This document shows, in pieces, positions 43,726 to 52,600 of a stretch of DNA of 64,000 nt. Origin of the DNA: Arthrobacter stackebrandtii (lineage in GTDB: Bacteria; Actinomycetota; Actinomycetes; Actinomycetales; Micrococcaceae); NCBI RefSeq assembly GCF_017876675.1, contig NZ_JAGIOI010000001.1, forward strand, positions 124,001 through 188,000, in the 5' to 3' direction. Each line of letters begins with the position of its first letter. The first letter of the stretch is position 1. Under the pieces are notes generated by a model, which worked only from the letters and a program-made list of their open reading frames with translations, searched no databases and had not been told where the DNA came from. A program made the position numbers and the translations under genes.

Positions 43726-44586
43726 TTATTTCCTTGCCAACTTTCGCAGCAGCACCGCACACACGGCAGCGGACACGGCCAGCACGGCCAGCGGTTTCCA
43801 CCGTTCCCGGGCCACTTCCGCGGCCTGGCCGGCCAGTTCCCGGCCGTGCTCGACGGCGTCCCCCGCCACCGAAGTGGCCTTCTGGCGGGTCTTGGCCACG
43901 GCCGTGTCGATGAAGTATCCGGCCTGCTTCTTGATGTCAGCCTCCTGCACGATTTCCTCGCGCAGCTCCAGGAGGTGCGCGCGCCGTGCGTCGGTGCGCT
44001 TGAGCAGTTCCTCAGTGCTTGCCGTGGGCCCGTGCTCGGCTGCCTTGGCTGCCCGCTCGGCCTCTGCGGCGGCCTTCTCCGCGGCAGCCGCAGCAGCGCG
44101 GGCCTTCTTTTCCTCACGGCTCAGTTCCGGCACAACGAGGGTGGAGGGGTCAAAGTCGCGCCCCTGGCGGGCAATGCCCAGGTCATGGCGAATGCCGCGC
44201 CAGGCATGTTCCGGCACGATCGGCATGACCGCCTTGGACTTGCGCACCGCAATGAAGGCGCTGATGGCAATGACCAGTGCCAGGGCCGCGGACACCAGCA
44301 GGGCCGACAGCCACAGCGGCATGACCGTGGCCAGGCCGGCAATGGCGGCCACGGTCAGTGCGATGACGAGCAGGGCCAGGAAGACAACGGCGATTCCGGC
44401 GGCGATGGCGATGCCGCCCAGGCGGGACTTTTTGTCGGCAAGTTCGAGTTTGGCCAGTTCAACTTCGTCGGTGATCTGGCGCGGAACCAGGCGCACGGCC
44501 GTCCGCAGTGTCTCCAGCAGCGTGGAGCTGCCATCCGTCCGGGTTTCCTCCGCTGCGACATGCACGTCCGTTTGCATATCCGTCAC
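43726..44586 (-). CDS. Phage-holin-3_6 family (DUF1469) membrane protein with coiled-coil tail
   Basis: 286 residues from GTG 44586, the start best supported by AAGG 8 nt upstream. N-terminal segment DEVELAKLELADKKSRLGGIA precedes two transmembrane helices (AIAAGIAVVFLALLVIALTVAAIAGL and LWLSALLVSAALALVIAISAFIAV), the holin-3_6 layout. Then a long Ala/Glu/Lys coiled coil (~150-200) and a final hydrophobic helix (VLAVSAAVCAVLLRKLAR). Despite the name these are housekeeping actinobacterial proteins of unknown role, not phage genes. Confidence 0.83.
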   Translation of the reverse strand: MTDMQTDVHVAAEETRTDGSSTLLETLRTAVRLVPRQITDEVELAKLELADKKSRLGGIAIAAGIAVVFLALLVIALTVAAIAGLATVMPLWLSALLVSAALALVIAISAFIAVRKSKAVMPIVPEHAWRGIRHDLGIARQGRDFDPSTLVVPELSREEKKARAAAAAAEKAAAEAERAAKAAEHGPTASTEELLKRTDARRAHLLELREEIVQEADIKKQAGYFIDTAVAKTRQKATSVAGDAVEHGRELAGQAAEVARERWKPLAVLAVSAAVCAVLLRKLARK

Positions 44587-44897
44587 TGGGACCGCCTTCA
44601 TAGTGAGGGTCCGTGCCACCTGTTGGCCAAGGAATGCACGAACCCGAAATCTTTGCCACACCCGTCTGCGGGACATGGCCGTATGCTCAAAATTACCATC
44701 CATACGTACAGGCACGTGCTGCGCCAAGCCGTTGAATTGTTGCGGAATAGTCACGGTACCGGCCCCACGGGCCGTTCCTGTGAAGCGAAACACAAGTGCC
44801 GCCGTCGGGCACGGCTTGCGCATACCATAAACTCTGGGCACATCTTTAATGATTGTTTTTCACGACCACGCGCCACAACCCTTCGAGGATTCCTTAC
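44587..44897. other. Divergent promoter region, no gene seen
   Basis: 311 bp between the holin-family gene and the efflux pump gene. The minus strand is open through most of it but without recognisable protein features. TAAACT near 44828-44833 may be the -10 of the efflux gene. Confidence 0.5.
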
Positions 44898-46118
44898 TTG
44901 ACCACCACGACTCACCCCGGGGACGCCCTGTCGCGCCGGCAAAAACTCATCTACGTCCTGGTGCTGGGGCTGCTGACCGCCCTGGGCCCCTTCACCATTG
45001 ACCTGTACCTGCCGGCCTTCCCCGTGATTGGCGAGGAACTCGGCGTCAGTGCCACCGCCGTGCAGCTGACCCTGACTGCCACCACCATCGGCTTCGCCGC
45101 CGGACAGCTTGTCGTGGGCCCGTTCAGCGACAAGTTCGGCCGGCGGATGCCGCTGATCCTCGCCACGGCGCTGCATGTTGGCGCGTCGGTGGGTGCGGCA
45201 CTGTCCACCGACATCACCATGCTGGGCGTGTTCCGTGTCCTGCAGGGCATCGGCGCGGCCGGCGGCGGCGTGGTGGCCATGGCCATGGTGCGCGACCTCT
45301 TCGGCGGCTACCAGCTGGTGCGTATGCTCTCGCGCATGGCCCTGGTCAATGGCATGGCACCGATCTTGGCGCCGGTGATCGGCTCGCAGCTGCTGGGCAT
45401 CATGGACTGGCCCGGCATCTTCTGGTTCCTGGCAGCCTACGGTGCGCTGGTGGTGGTGGCCACGTTCATGTTCATCGTGGAGACCCTGCCGCCGGCAAAG
45501 CGCAAGTCCGACGGCGTCAGTGTCGCCCAGCGCTACAAGGCGGTCTTCAGCGACAGGATCTTCGTCGGGACCCTGTTTGTGGGCGGTTTCAACTTTGCGG
45601 CCCTGTTCACCTACCTCTCCGCCTCCACCTTCCTGTTCCAGAACACGTACGGCTTCACGCCGCAGCAGTACGGCTACCTCTTTGCCGTCAACTCGCTCGG
45701 TGTGGTGGCCGGCGTGCAGATCGCCTCCCGGATCATGCGCCATACGGGCCCCCAGTGGGTCATTGCCGGGGCCACGGCCGCCCAGGTGCTTGCCGCCGCG
45801 GCGATGGTGGTGTGCGACCAGCTGGGCCTGGGTCTCTGGGGCGTGATGGTGCCGCTGTGGTTCTTCATCTGCGCCACCGGCTTCATGTTCCCGTCCGTGC
45901 AGGTCATGGGCCTGGCCCGCAACGGCAGCCAGGCCGGCACGGCAGCCTCCCTGTTGGGTGCAACGACGTTCGGCTTCGCCGGCATCATCACCCCCGTGGT
46001 GGGCTTCATCGGCGTCACGACGGCGACCCCCATGGCGCTGATTATGGGCAGCTGCATCCTTCTGGCCATGGCAGCCCTGTGGCTGATCGTGCGTCCGAGG
46101 ACGGTGCCAGCCATCTAG
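44898..46118 (+). CDS. Bcr/CflA family MFS drug efflux transporter
   Basis: 406 residues, 12 transmembrane helices. Bcr/CflA hallmarks: ALGPFTIDLYLPAFPVI in helix 1, motif A GPFSDKFGRRMPL, and GAAGGGVVAMAMVRDLFGG in helix 5. Exports drugs such as bicyclomycin or chloramphenicol analogues by proton antiport. TTG at 44898 is the likely start, with GAGGA 8 nt upstream; an ATG at 44853 gives 15 extra polar residues and lacks a ribosome binding site. A hairpin follows. Confidence 0.88.
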   Translation: MTTTTHPGDALSRRQKLIYVLVLGLLTALGPFTIDLYLPAFPVIGEELGVSATAVQLTLTATTIGFAAGQLVVGPFSDKFGRRMPLILATALHVGASVGAALSTDITMLGVFRVLQGIGAAGGGVVAMAMVRDLFGGYQLVRMLSRMALVNGMAPILAPVIGSQLLGIMDWPGIFWFLAAYGALVVVATFMFIVETLPPAKRKSDGVSVAQRYKAVFSDRIFVGTLFVGGFNFAALFTYLSASTFLFQNTYGFTPQQYGYLFAVNSLGVVAGVQIASRIMRHTGPQWVIAGATAAQVLAAAAMVVCDQLGLGLWGVMVPLWFFICATGFMFPSVQVMGLARNGSQAGTAASLLGATTFGFAGIITPVVGFIGVTTATPMALIMGSCILLAMAALWLIVRPRTVPAI

Positions 46119-46122
46119 CAGA

Positions 46123-46156
46123 CAGTGGCTGCCGCGGTGCTCAGCGGCAGCCACTG
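46123..46156 (+). terminator. Hairpin after the efflux pump gene
   Basis: 13-bp stem CAGTGGCTGCCGC/GCGGCAGCCACTG with an 8-nt loop, 4 nt past the stop codon. No T-run. Confidence 0.7.
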
Positions 46157-46204
46157 CGTAAATCCCTCCAGGGATACCCGGCACCAAACAAAACAGCATG
46201 AAAC

Positions 46205-46243
46205 AGAAGAAGGGCCCCGCACTGAGTGCGGGGCCCTTCTTCT
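46205..46243. terminator. Bidirectional hairpin before the first tRNA-Asn
   Basis: Near-perfect 19-bp palindrome starting AGAAGAAGGGCCCCGCACT. It lies 8 nt after the 3' end of the minus-strand tRNA-Asn and converges with the efflux gene, so it probably terminates both. Confidence 0.75.
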
Positions 46244-46250
46244 TGAAAAG

Positions 46251-46323
46251 CTCCCCCACCTGGACTTGAACCAGGAACCTTTCGATTAACAGTCGAACGC
46301 TCTGCCAATTGAGCTATAGGGGA
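46251..46323 (-). tRNA. tRNA-Asn (GTT), copy 1
   Basis: 73-nt cloverleaf: acceptor TCCCCTA/TGGGGGA, discriminator G, anticodon loop CTGTTAA giving GTT, T loop GGTTCAAGTCC. CCA not encoded. Identical over its length to the copy at 46447-46519. Confidence 0.95.
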
Positions 46324-46398
46324 ATGAAGCAAGCAATATCTTAGCAGGAACTTCCGGCGAAAATCAAAACCGATCATCCCTGCACACGAGAAACAATA

Positions 46399-46435
46399 AT
46401 TGCCTGACGGTTTCACAGCGAAACCGTCAGGCAAT
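46399..46435 (-). terminator. Terminator of tRNA-Asn copy 2
   Basis: 16-bp stem (ATTGCCTGACGGTTTC and its complement) with a 5-nt loop, then TTATTGTTT on the minus strand, 12 nt after the tRNA 3' end. Confidence 0.85.
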
Positions 46436-46446
46436 ATTGCCTTTGG

Positions 46447-46519
46447 CTCCCCCACCTGGACTTGAACCAGGAACCTTTCGATTAACAGTCGAACGCTCTG
46501 CCAATTGAGCTATAGGGGA
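46447..46519 (-). tRNA. tRNA-Asn (GTT), copy 2
   Basis: Same 73-nt sequence as 46251-46323. Each copy has its own downstream hairpin, so they look like separate transcription units rather than one tandem transcript. Confidence 0.95.
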
Positions 46520-46581
46520 TCGTGCAGGAACAACAATAACAAAGGCTGCCCCGGTTGTGAAATCGAGACCCGGTGCCAGAC

Positions 46582-48543
46582 TCAGCCGTCCCCGCGCAGC
46601 TGCCTGCGGGCCACTTCCAGCTCCATCAATTCACGCTGCAACAGCTGATATCCCGCGGGATCAACGGCAGGATCCATGCGCTGGAGGGCCCCGAGGCGCT
46701 CCTCCTTCAGCCGTGTGATTTGCAACTCAAACAGCCGGCGCAGGATGTCGCGGCAGTACCTGGCGAGTGTTTCCTCACCCGTTGCCGGCAGCGGGCTGAG
46801 CGCCAGTTCGGCAACGAGCGAGCCAAGCTCCGGCGGAACGTTCTCGCGGACCGCTTCCAGCCACTGCGACGACGCCGCCTGCGACTGCCCCGCCACCCCG
46901 ATCGCCTGCTGCACAGCCTTGTAGGCGGGCACCACAAACTCGGTGGCGGCAAAGTGCTGCCAGTTGCCGGGTGTCAGGAACCCTGGCTGCTGCAGCACCA
47001 CCTCCAGCGCCTCCCGCTCCATGCGGCCCTGGGGGTCGCGTGGATCGGGTCGCGCCATGACGGCAACGGCGGGGCCCGCTGCACCATCCGGTGCACCCTG
47101 CGCGGCCCTAGCCTGGCCGTGCGCCTGCTGCCCGTGGGCCGGCGCCTGTCCGTGCCCGACGGCGGCGCCCGGCTGGGTGCGCCCGGCACCCTTGCCTTCG
47201 GGCGCGGTGTGCAGGCGGCGCTCGGCATTCTTGACGGCGCGCAGCACCTCGTTGGGATCGGCGAGGCCCAGCCAGCCGGCCAGTTCCTGGCTGTACCCCA
47301 TCCGGGTGGAGCCGTCACGGATGGCGGCCACCACGGGTGCCGAGGCACGCAGGCCGCTCACCCGCCCTTCAACCGTGCTGAGGTCGAACTTGGCCAGGGT
47401 TGAGCGGATGGCGAATTCAAACAGCGGGCGCCTGGAGCGGATCAGGGCGTGGACAGCCTCGTCACCCTTGGTCTGGCGCAGCTCGCAGGGGTCGGCCCCC
47501 GACGGCTCCACGGCCACAAAGGTCTGCGCCACAAAGCGCTGGTCCTCGTCGAAGGCCTTCAGTGCAGCCTTCTGCCCGGCGGCGTCGCCGTCGAAGGTGA
47601 AGACCACCTCGCCGCCGGTGCCGTCGTCGGACAGCAGGCGGCGGGATACCTTGATGTGGTCCGCGCCAAACGCCGTTCCGCAGGTGGCCACCGCGGTGTC
47701 CACGCCTGCGAGGTGGCAGGCCATGACATCGGTGTACCCCTCCACGACCACCAGCTGGCGCTTGGACGCAATGCTTTTCTTGGCCAGGTCAATTCCGTAC
47801 AGCACCTGGGATTTTTTGTAGAGCACCGTTTCCGGGGTGTTGAGGTATTTGGGGCCCTGGTCGTCCTCGAAGAGCCTGCGCGCGCCAAATCCCACGGTGT
47901 CCCCGGCAATGTCGCGGATGGGCCAGATGAGGCGGCCGCGGAAGCGGTCGTAAATTCCGCGCTGCCCTTCGGAGAACATTCCCGTGAGTTTCAATTCATC
48001 GTGGCTGAAGCCCTTGCCCGTGAGGTGCTTGAGCAGGGCGTCCCAGCCCTGCGGGGCGAACCCCACGCCAAAGTGCTCGGCGGCGTCCCGGTCAAAGCCG
48101 CGCTCGGCGAGGAACTGCCGCCCGGCCGCTGCCGCGGGTGTGAGCAACTGCTGACGGAAGAACTCCCCGGCAATCTTGTGTGCGTCCAGCAGGCGTTGGC
48201 GGCGGCCGATGTCTTCGCGGCGCGGCCCCGTGCCACCGTCCTCGTAGCGCAATTCGTAGCCGATGCGCCCCGCCAGCTTTTCCACTGCCTCGGAAAAGGA
48301 AATATGGTCCATTTTTTGGATGAAGGAAATAACGTCGCCGCTTTCCTGGCACCCAAAACAGTGGAAATATCCCATTTGCGGACGCACATGAAATGACGGG
48401 CTGCGTTCATCGTGAAAAGGGCAAAGGCCCTTAAACGAACCAATTCCTGCAGATTTCAGTGTGACGTAGGCGTCAACAATTTCCTTGAGGTCGGTGCGGG
48501 TCCGCACCTCATCAATGTCTTCTCGTCTAATCAACCCAGCCAC
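46582..48543 (-). CDS. dnaG: DNA primase
   Basis: 653 residues. N-terminal CHC2 zinc ribbon (Cys41, His44, Cys62, Cys65 in CPFH and HCFGC), the RNA polymerase domain with FGVGFAPQGWDALLKHL, and the TOPRIM core (VVEGYTDVMACHLAGVDTAVATCGTAF, FTFDGDAAGQKAALKA), and a C-terminal DnaB-binding region after a Gly/His/Gln-rich linker (~430-470). Synthesises Okazaki primers. GTG 48543 sits 6 nt after TAAACT, so it may be leaderless. In M. tuberculosis dnaG and dgt are adjacent; here a VOC gene lies between. Confidence 0.96.
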   Translation of the reverse strand: MAGLIRREDIDEVRTRTDLKEIVDAYVTLKSAGIGSFKGLCPFHDERSPSFHVRPQMGYFHCFGCQESGDVISFIQKMDHISFSEAVEKLAGRIGYELRYEDGGTGPRREDIGRRQRLLDAHKIAGEFFRQQLLTPAAAAGRQFLAERGFDRDAAEHFGVGFAPQGWDALLKHLTGKGFSHDELKLTGMFSEGQRGIYDRFRGRLIWPIRDIAGDTVGFGARRLFEDDQGPKYLNTPETVLYKKSQVLYGIDLAKKSIASKRQLVVVEGYTDVMACHLAGVDTAVATCGTAFGADHIKVSRRLLSDDGTGGEVVFTFDGDAAGQKAALKAFDEDQRFVAQTFVAVEPSGADPCELRQTKGDEAVHALIRSRRPLFEFAIRSTLAKFDLSTVEGRVSGLRASAPVVAAIRDGSTRMGYSQELAGWLGLADPNEVLRAVKNAERRLHTAPEGKGAGRTQPGAAVGHGQAPAHGQQAHGQARAAQGAPDGAAGPAVAVMARPDPRDPQGRMEREALEVVLQQPGFLTPGNWQHFAATEFVVPAYKAVQQAIGVAGQSQAASSQWLEAVRENVPPELGSLVAELALSPLPATGEETLARYCRDILRRLFELQITRLKEERLGALQRMDPAVDPAGYQLLQRELMELEVARRQLRGDG

Positions 48544-48549
48544 AGGGCC

Positions 48550-48555
48550 AGTTTA
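48550..48555 (-). promoter_or_regulatory. Putative -10 of leaderless dnaG
   Basis: TAAACT on the minus strand, 6 nt before the GTG start at 48543, with no ribosome binding site. Confidence 0.45.
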
Positions 48556-48681
48556 CGTTAGTTGGACAGGCGGCGAGGCCGCTCCGGGACGGCCTGTGGA
48601 CAACCCCCAGGCGCCAGGATCCACCGTGCCTGCGCCTCCTCGGCCGGAGCCGCGGCCATGGCGGCATGCCGCGCGCGGTGG

Positions 48682-48694
48682 TAGTCTCTGCCGC
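48682..48694 (+). promoter_or_regulatory. Leaderless promoter of the VOC gene
   Basis: TAGTCT (48682-48687) exactly 7 nt before the ATG at 48695; same hexamer and spacing as before lytS. Confidence 0.6.
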
Positions 48695-49072
48695 ATGATC
48701 GGCCGCCTGCACCACCTGGTGATCGACGCCCCGGACCCACAAGCCCTGGCGGAGTTTTATGCGGAGCTGCTGGGCCAGCCCGTCAGCTACTCCTCGGACG
48801 ATTTTGTCGTGGTGTCTGCTGATGTCCACAGCTCAGGGCTCGCGTTTCAGCGCGCCCGGGATTTCAGGGCACCGCGCTGGCCGGACCCTGCCCACCCGCA
48901 GCAGATGCACCTCGACGTCATGGTGGACAACGTTGAATCCGCCCATGGGCGCGTCCTGGCCATGGGCGCCACGCCGCTGGGCGGCCACGGCTCCCATGTC
49001 TATGCGGATCCCGCCGGGCACCCGTTCTGCCTGATTCCCCGGCCGGGCTGGGCCGCGCCCGTCGAACCGTGA
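48695..49072 (+). CDS. VOC (glyoxalase/bleomycin-resistance fold) family protein
   Basis: 125 residues, two beta-alpha-beta-beta-beta modules: LHHLVIDAPDPQALAEFYAELLGQPVSY and HLDVMVDNVESAHGRVLAMGA ... YADPAGHPFCLIP. The first His (LHHLVID), the His of MHLDVMV and the end motif DPAGHPFCL match the metal-site layout of the fold. Possible roles include glyoxalase, dioxygenase or drug-binding; none can be chosen. It is the only + strand gene between dnaG and dgt. Confidence 0.85.
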   Translation: MIGRLHHLVIDAPDPQALAEFYAELLGQPVSYSSDDFVVVSADVHSSGLAFQRARDFRAPRWPDPAHPQQMHLDVMVDNVESAHGRVLAMGATPLGGHGSHVYADPAGHPFCLIPRPGWAAPVEP

Positions 49073-49103
49073 CGGCACGCCCGTACCCGCCCGCACAGGG
49101 ACG

Positions 49104-50378
49104 CTAGAGCAGTGTCCGCTCGGTGCCCACGAGCCGTTCGTGCAGCGCCAGGGCCGACACGTCGGTGAGCGAGGCAACCTGGTCGATGACCACCCGGAGC
49201 CGCGCATCGTCGTCGGCCGCGTCACGCCAGTCGGCAGCAAACATGGTCTCCAGGTGGGCGTCGCCGGTGGCGCTGAGCACTGCCACCAGCTCGCTGAGAA
49301 TGTCCTGCTGGCGCTGGTAGATGGGCTGGCGGTGGTCGGTGGTCATGACGAAGGTGGTGGCCAGGCCCTTCATGACGGCAATTTCCAGCATGGTTTCCCG
49401 GGGCACAACGACGTCGGCGGCATAACGGGCAAGCCTGCCGGTGCCGTAGATGTCCTGGGTGGCGGCGACGGCGCTCTGGCAGAAACGGCCGATCAGCTGG
49501 CTGGTCATGTCCTTCAGTGCGGCCATGGAGCGGCGGCTGCCGTCGGCGTGCCGGACCCAGACGTTGGTGGCCTCCAGTCGCTGCAGGGCTGAGTCGATCT
49601 CGGCGACGTCCACCGTGGGCAGGTACCACTGCTGGGTGTAACCGAGGACGCGGTTGCGCTGGTCCCGGTTGGCCAGCCACTTCAGCTGCACGTGGCCGGC
49701 GACAATGGCGTCCTCGACGTCGTGGACGGAGTAGGAAATGTCGTCGGAGAGGTCCATGACCTGCGCCTCGATGCACGTCCGGCCATCCGGGGCGCCTTCG
49801 CGCAGCCAGGAGAACACGGGGAGGTCGTCGGTGTAGGCGCCGAACTTGCTGGTCCGCGAGCCGTCGATGAGCGGGGCGTCGGCGGCCAGCCACGGGTACT
49901 TGGAGGCGGCATCGAGGGAGGCGCGGGTCAGGTTCAGCCCGGCCGAACCGCCGTAGGCCGAGAGCACCTTGGATTCCAGCCTAGTCAGCAGCCGCAGCGT
50001 CTGGGCGTTGCCCTCGAAACCGCCAATCCCGTGCGAGAGGCTGTTCAAGACCGATTCGCCGTTGTGGCCGAAGGGCGGATGGCCGAGGTCGTGGGCCAGG
50101 CAGGCGGTATCCACGACGTCGGGGTCGCAGCCCAGGGTGCGGCCCAGTTCGCGCCCGATCTGGGCCACCTCGAGGCTGTGCGTGAGGCGGGTGCGGACAA
50201 AGTCGTCGGTGTCCGGGGCCACCACCTGCGTCTTGGCGCCGAGCCGGCGCAGTGCGGAGGAGTGCAGCACGCGGGCCCTGTCGCGCTCGAAGACCGTCCG
50301 GAAGCTGGTCTTGGGCGCCTCCTGCACCCACCGCTGCTCGTCGTGGGCTGCGTACACTGACTGCGAATCTGCTGACAT
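49104..50378 (-). CDS. dgt: Deoxyguanosinetriphosphate triphosphohydrolase-like HD protein
   Basis: 424 residues from ATG 50378. HD-domain motifs: RTRLTHSLEVAQIGREL (first His), DTACLAHDLGHPPFGHNGE (HD pair), and DLSDDISYSVHDVEDA (last Asp). Hydrolyses dGTP, or other dNTPs, to the nucleoside and triphosphate, adjusting dNTP pools. The start at 50378 is supported by TAAACT ending 7 nt upstream (leaderless); an in-frame ATG at 50402 would lie upstream of that element. Confidence 0.93.
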   Translation of the reverse strand: MSADSQSVYAAHDEQRWVQEAPKTSFRTVFERDRARVLHSSALRRLGAKTQVVAPDTDDFVRTRLTHSLEVAQIGRELGRTLGCDPDVVDTACLAHDLGHPPFGHNGESVLNSLSHGIGGFEGNAQTLRLLTRLESKVLSAYGGSAGLNLTRASLDAASKYPWLAADAPLIDGSRTSKFGAYTDDLPVFSWLREGAPDGRTCIEAQVMDLSDDISYSVHDVEDAIVAGHVQLKWLANRDQRNRVLGYTQQWYLPTVDVAEIDSALQRLEATNVWVRHADGSRRSMAALKDMTSQLIGRFCQSAVAATQDIYGTGRLARYAADVVVPRETMLEIAVMKGLATTFVMTTDHRQPIYQRQQDILSELVAVLSATGDAHLETMFAADWRDAADDDARLRVVIDQVASLTDVSALALHERLVGTERTLL

Positions 50379-50385
50379 GTTCCCC

Positions 50386-50391
50386 AGTTTA
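50386..50391 (-). promoter_or_regulatory. Putative -10 of leaderless dgt
   Basis: TAAACT on the minus strand with exactly 7 nt (GGGGAAC) to the ATG at 50378. Confidence 0.55.
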
Positions 50392-50416
50392 GGGCCAAGC
50401 ACCGACAGGGGCGCCG

Positions 50417-51598
50417 CTACCCGCCGGAGGCGTCGATTTCGGCCCCGGCCAGCTCGGCACCCTCGGAGGTGCTGACGGTGCGGTTGTCCAGCCAGCCGGC
50501 CGGAAGCGCGGTTCGCTTGGGCGTGCCCGCGCGGCCGCGGGGGCCTTCGGCGTCAGTGCCCGGGTATTCGCCGGACATGTCCAGCTGGTCCAGCAGCCCG
50601 CGCAGCACCTCGAGGGTGGGCACGGAGGCCAGTGCGGCGCGCAGGTCCCCGCCCACCACGTAGCCCTTGAAGTACCAGGCCATGTGCTTGCGGATGTCGC
50701 GCAGGGCCTTGTTTTCGTCGTCGAAGGTGTCCACCAGGAGCTCCGCATGGCGGTACACGGCGGCGGAAACCTCTGCCATGCCGGGCTTCAGCCGGGCGTC
50801 GCTGCCTTCGAATGCGGCCATGAGGTCGCCGAACAGCCACGGGCGGCCCTGGCAGCCGCGGCCCACCACCACGCCGTCGACGCCGGTCTGGCGGACCATG
50901 GCGATGGCGTCCTCGGCGCTCCAAATGTCGCCATTGCCCAGGACGGGGACGTCCGGCAGGGCCTCGCGCAGGCGGGCGATGGCGTCCCAGTCGGCCTTGC
51001 CGGAGTAGAACTGGTTGGCCGTGCGGCCGTGCAGCGCAACCGCGGCCACACCGGCGTCGCGCGCAATGCGCCCGGCCTCAAGGTAGGTGAGGTGGTCCTC
51101 GTCAATGCCCTTGCGCATCTTGATCGTCAGCGGCAAGTTGCCCGCTGAGGCCTCGCGGACGGCCGTCTGGACAATGTCGGTGAACAAATCCAGCTTCCAC
51201 GGCAGCGCCGCGCCGCCGCCGCGCCGGGTCACCTTGGCCACGGGGCAGCCGAAGTTCAAATCGATGTGGTCTGCGTGGTCTTCCTCGACCAGCATGCGCA
51301 CGGCCTTGCCCACGGTTTCCGGGTCGACGCCGTAGAGCTGGACGGAGCGGATTTTCTCGTCCTCGTCGTGGCTGATGAGCCGCATGGACTCCGGCGTGCG
51401 CTCCACGAGGGCGCGTGAGGTGACCATCTCGGAGACGAACACGCCCCCGCCGTGTTCGCGGCACAGCCGGCGGAACGCCGTATTGGTGATCCCGGCCATG
51501 GGCGCAAGCACCACCGGGGTTTCCACGGTGATGTTGCCAAGTTTCAGGGGCGGGAGGTCCAGCTTGGTGTCGCTGGTGGGGATATCTGTAACAGTCAC
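50417..51598 (-). CDS. dusB: tRNA-dihydrouridine synthase (DusB type)
   Basis: 393 residues, FMN TIM barrel: PVVLAPMAGITNTAFRRLC, VQLYGVDPETVGKAV, IDLNFGCPVAKVTRRGGGAAL with the catalytic Cys in NFGCP, and VLGNGDIWSAEDA. A C-terminal helical RNA-binding domain follows, and then a tail of ~50 residues. Reduces uridines in tRNA D loops using NADPH. The start is GTG at 51598. The end is 38 nt from the dgt start; the two may share a transcript. Confidence 0.93.
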   Translation of the reverse strand: MTVTDIPTSDTKLDLPPLKLGNITVETPVVLAPMAGITNTAFRRLCREHGGGVFVSEMVTSRALVERTPESMRLISHDEDEKIRSVQLYGVDPETVGKAVRMLVEEDHADHIDLNFGCPVAKVTRRGGGAALPWKLDLFTDIVQTAVREASAGNLPLTIKMRKGIDEDHLTYLEAGRIARDAGVAAVALHGRTANQFYSGKADWDAIARLREALPDVPVLGNGDIWSAEDAIAMVRQTGVDGVVVGRGCQGRPWLFGDLMAAFEGSDARLKPGMAEVSAAVYRHAELLVDTFDDENKALRDIRKHMAWYFKGYVVGGDLRAALASVPTLEVLRGLLDQLDMSGEYPGTDAEGPRGRAGTPKRTALPAGWLDNRTVSTSEGAELAGAEIDASGG

Positions 51599-51743
51599 AA
51601 GTCCAATTCTCTCAAATCCGGCCTGATTAAGCCCACTTCGCCCCTTGCGGCCGCCAGCGACACGCCGGGCAGGGGCCGCTGCGCGTGAACAACATCACGG
51701 CCGCAGCGTTCCCGACGGTGTTTCGCTGGCCGGGCACACTTGC

Positions 51744-51760
51744 TAGACTGACTGGTCAGT
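51744..51760 (+). promoter_or_regulatory. Promoter and overlapping operator of the YhgE operon
   Basis: TAGACT (51744-51749) is a -10 candidate, with TTTCGC 17 bp upstream as a weak -35. The perfect inverted repeat ACTGAC-TG-GTCAGT (51747-51760) overlaps the -10 and the start site, an arrangement expected for repression by the TetR protein encoded at the end of the operon. Confidence 0.65.
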
Positions 51761-51808
51761 ACAAAGAATCCGGAGCGGCCCGCCACTCCCCCAACAAAAG
51801 GAACCCCT

Positions 51809-52600
51809 GTGCAGCTACAGGACTCGCAAATCCACGCCGGCAAGCTGGCACTGTCCGCAGGCCGCGGCCCCGTCTACGGCCCGCTGACCTTCGACCTCGA
51901 CGGCGGACTGACCGTCCTGCGGGGCGATCCCGGCAGCGGCCGCACCTCGCTGCTGCTCACCCTTGCCGGTCGCATGAAGCACGACGCCGGATCCCTCACC
52001 GTGGGCGGGCTTCCCCTGCCCCGCAGCCTCCGTGCCGTGCAAAAGGCCACCGCCATCGCAGGCTTCGACGGCATCGACGAATTGGAAGAGTCCGTCACCG
52101 TGGCGGCTGCACTGCGCGAACGCCAGGCCTGGCTCTCACCGTGGTGGCAGGTGGTCCGCACGCCCAACGACGTGGCCGTGGCCGCCCTCTGCGCCGACGT
52201 CTTCGGCGCCGAACCCATCCCCCGCGCCGACGCCGTCATCTGGGACCTGGACGAAACCCAGCACTTCCTGCTCCGCGTCACCCTGGCCCTCATGTCCGCG
52301 CCCGCCATCCTGTTCGTGGACGACGTCGAACAGCTCCGCAGCACCGAAGGGCGCGCAGCCGTTTGGGAACGGCTGGCCCACATCAGCCGCGGCAGCACCG
52401 CCGTCGTGGTCTCGGCATCATCCTGGGACGCGCAGCTGTGGGCGGAGCTGGACATCGCCCCGGCCCTGGTGGACCTCAACGAGTCCCGCGCCCGCGGTGC
52501 CGCCGAAGCCGCGGAGGCAGCCGGTTCCGGCACCGCGGACGAGGACCTTGCCGAAACCGACCCCGCCACCGCTTCCCTTGTGAAGGAGCTCATCCCGTGA
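51809..52600 (+). CDS. ABC-type ATPase-like protein with degenerate motifs, partner of YhgE
   Basis: 263 residues. The nucleotide loop is GDPGSGRTS, with Arg in place of the Walker A Lys. Walker B is ILFVDD (no catalytic Glu after the Asp pair), there is no LSGGQ signature (the region reads ETQHFLLRVTLALM), and the switch His is replaced (VVVSASS). The last 40 residues are an Ala/Glu-rich tail. Comparable proteins sit before YhgE/Pip genes in many actinobacteria. It may be a regulatory or inactive ATPase rather than a transporter motor. GTG 51809 follows AAAGGA by 6 nt. Confidence 0.82.
   Translation: MQLQDSQIHAGKLALSAGRGPVYGPLTFDLDGGLTVLRGDPGSGRTSLLLTLAGRMKHDAGSLTVGGLPLPRSLRAVQKATAIAGFDGIDELEESVTVAAALRERQAWLSPWWQVVRTPNDVAVAALCADVFGAEPIPRADAVIWDLDETQHFLLRVTLALMSAPAILFVDDVEQLRSTEGRAAVWERLAHISRGSTAVVVSASSWDAQLWAELDIAPALVDLNESRARGAAEAAEAAGSGTADEDLAETDPATASLVKELIP

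Noticed and set aside
43726-44586. Prophage remnant suggested by the holin-family name
   Set aside because: The family is a housekeeping actinobacterial membrane protein; no other phage genes, integrase or attachment sites are nearby.
44601-44841. N-terminal extension of the holin-family protein across the divergent region
   Set aside because: Open by chance in GC-rich DNA; no ribosome binding sites and it would cover the promoter of the efflux gene.
46251-46519. Attachment site or mobile element at the tRNA-Asn duplicates
   Set aside because: Both copies are complete with their own hairpins and only 123 bp lies between them; there is no integrase or cargo.
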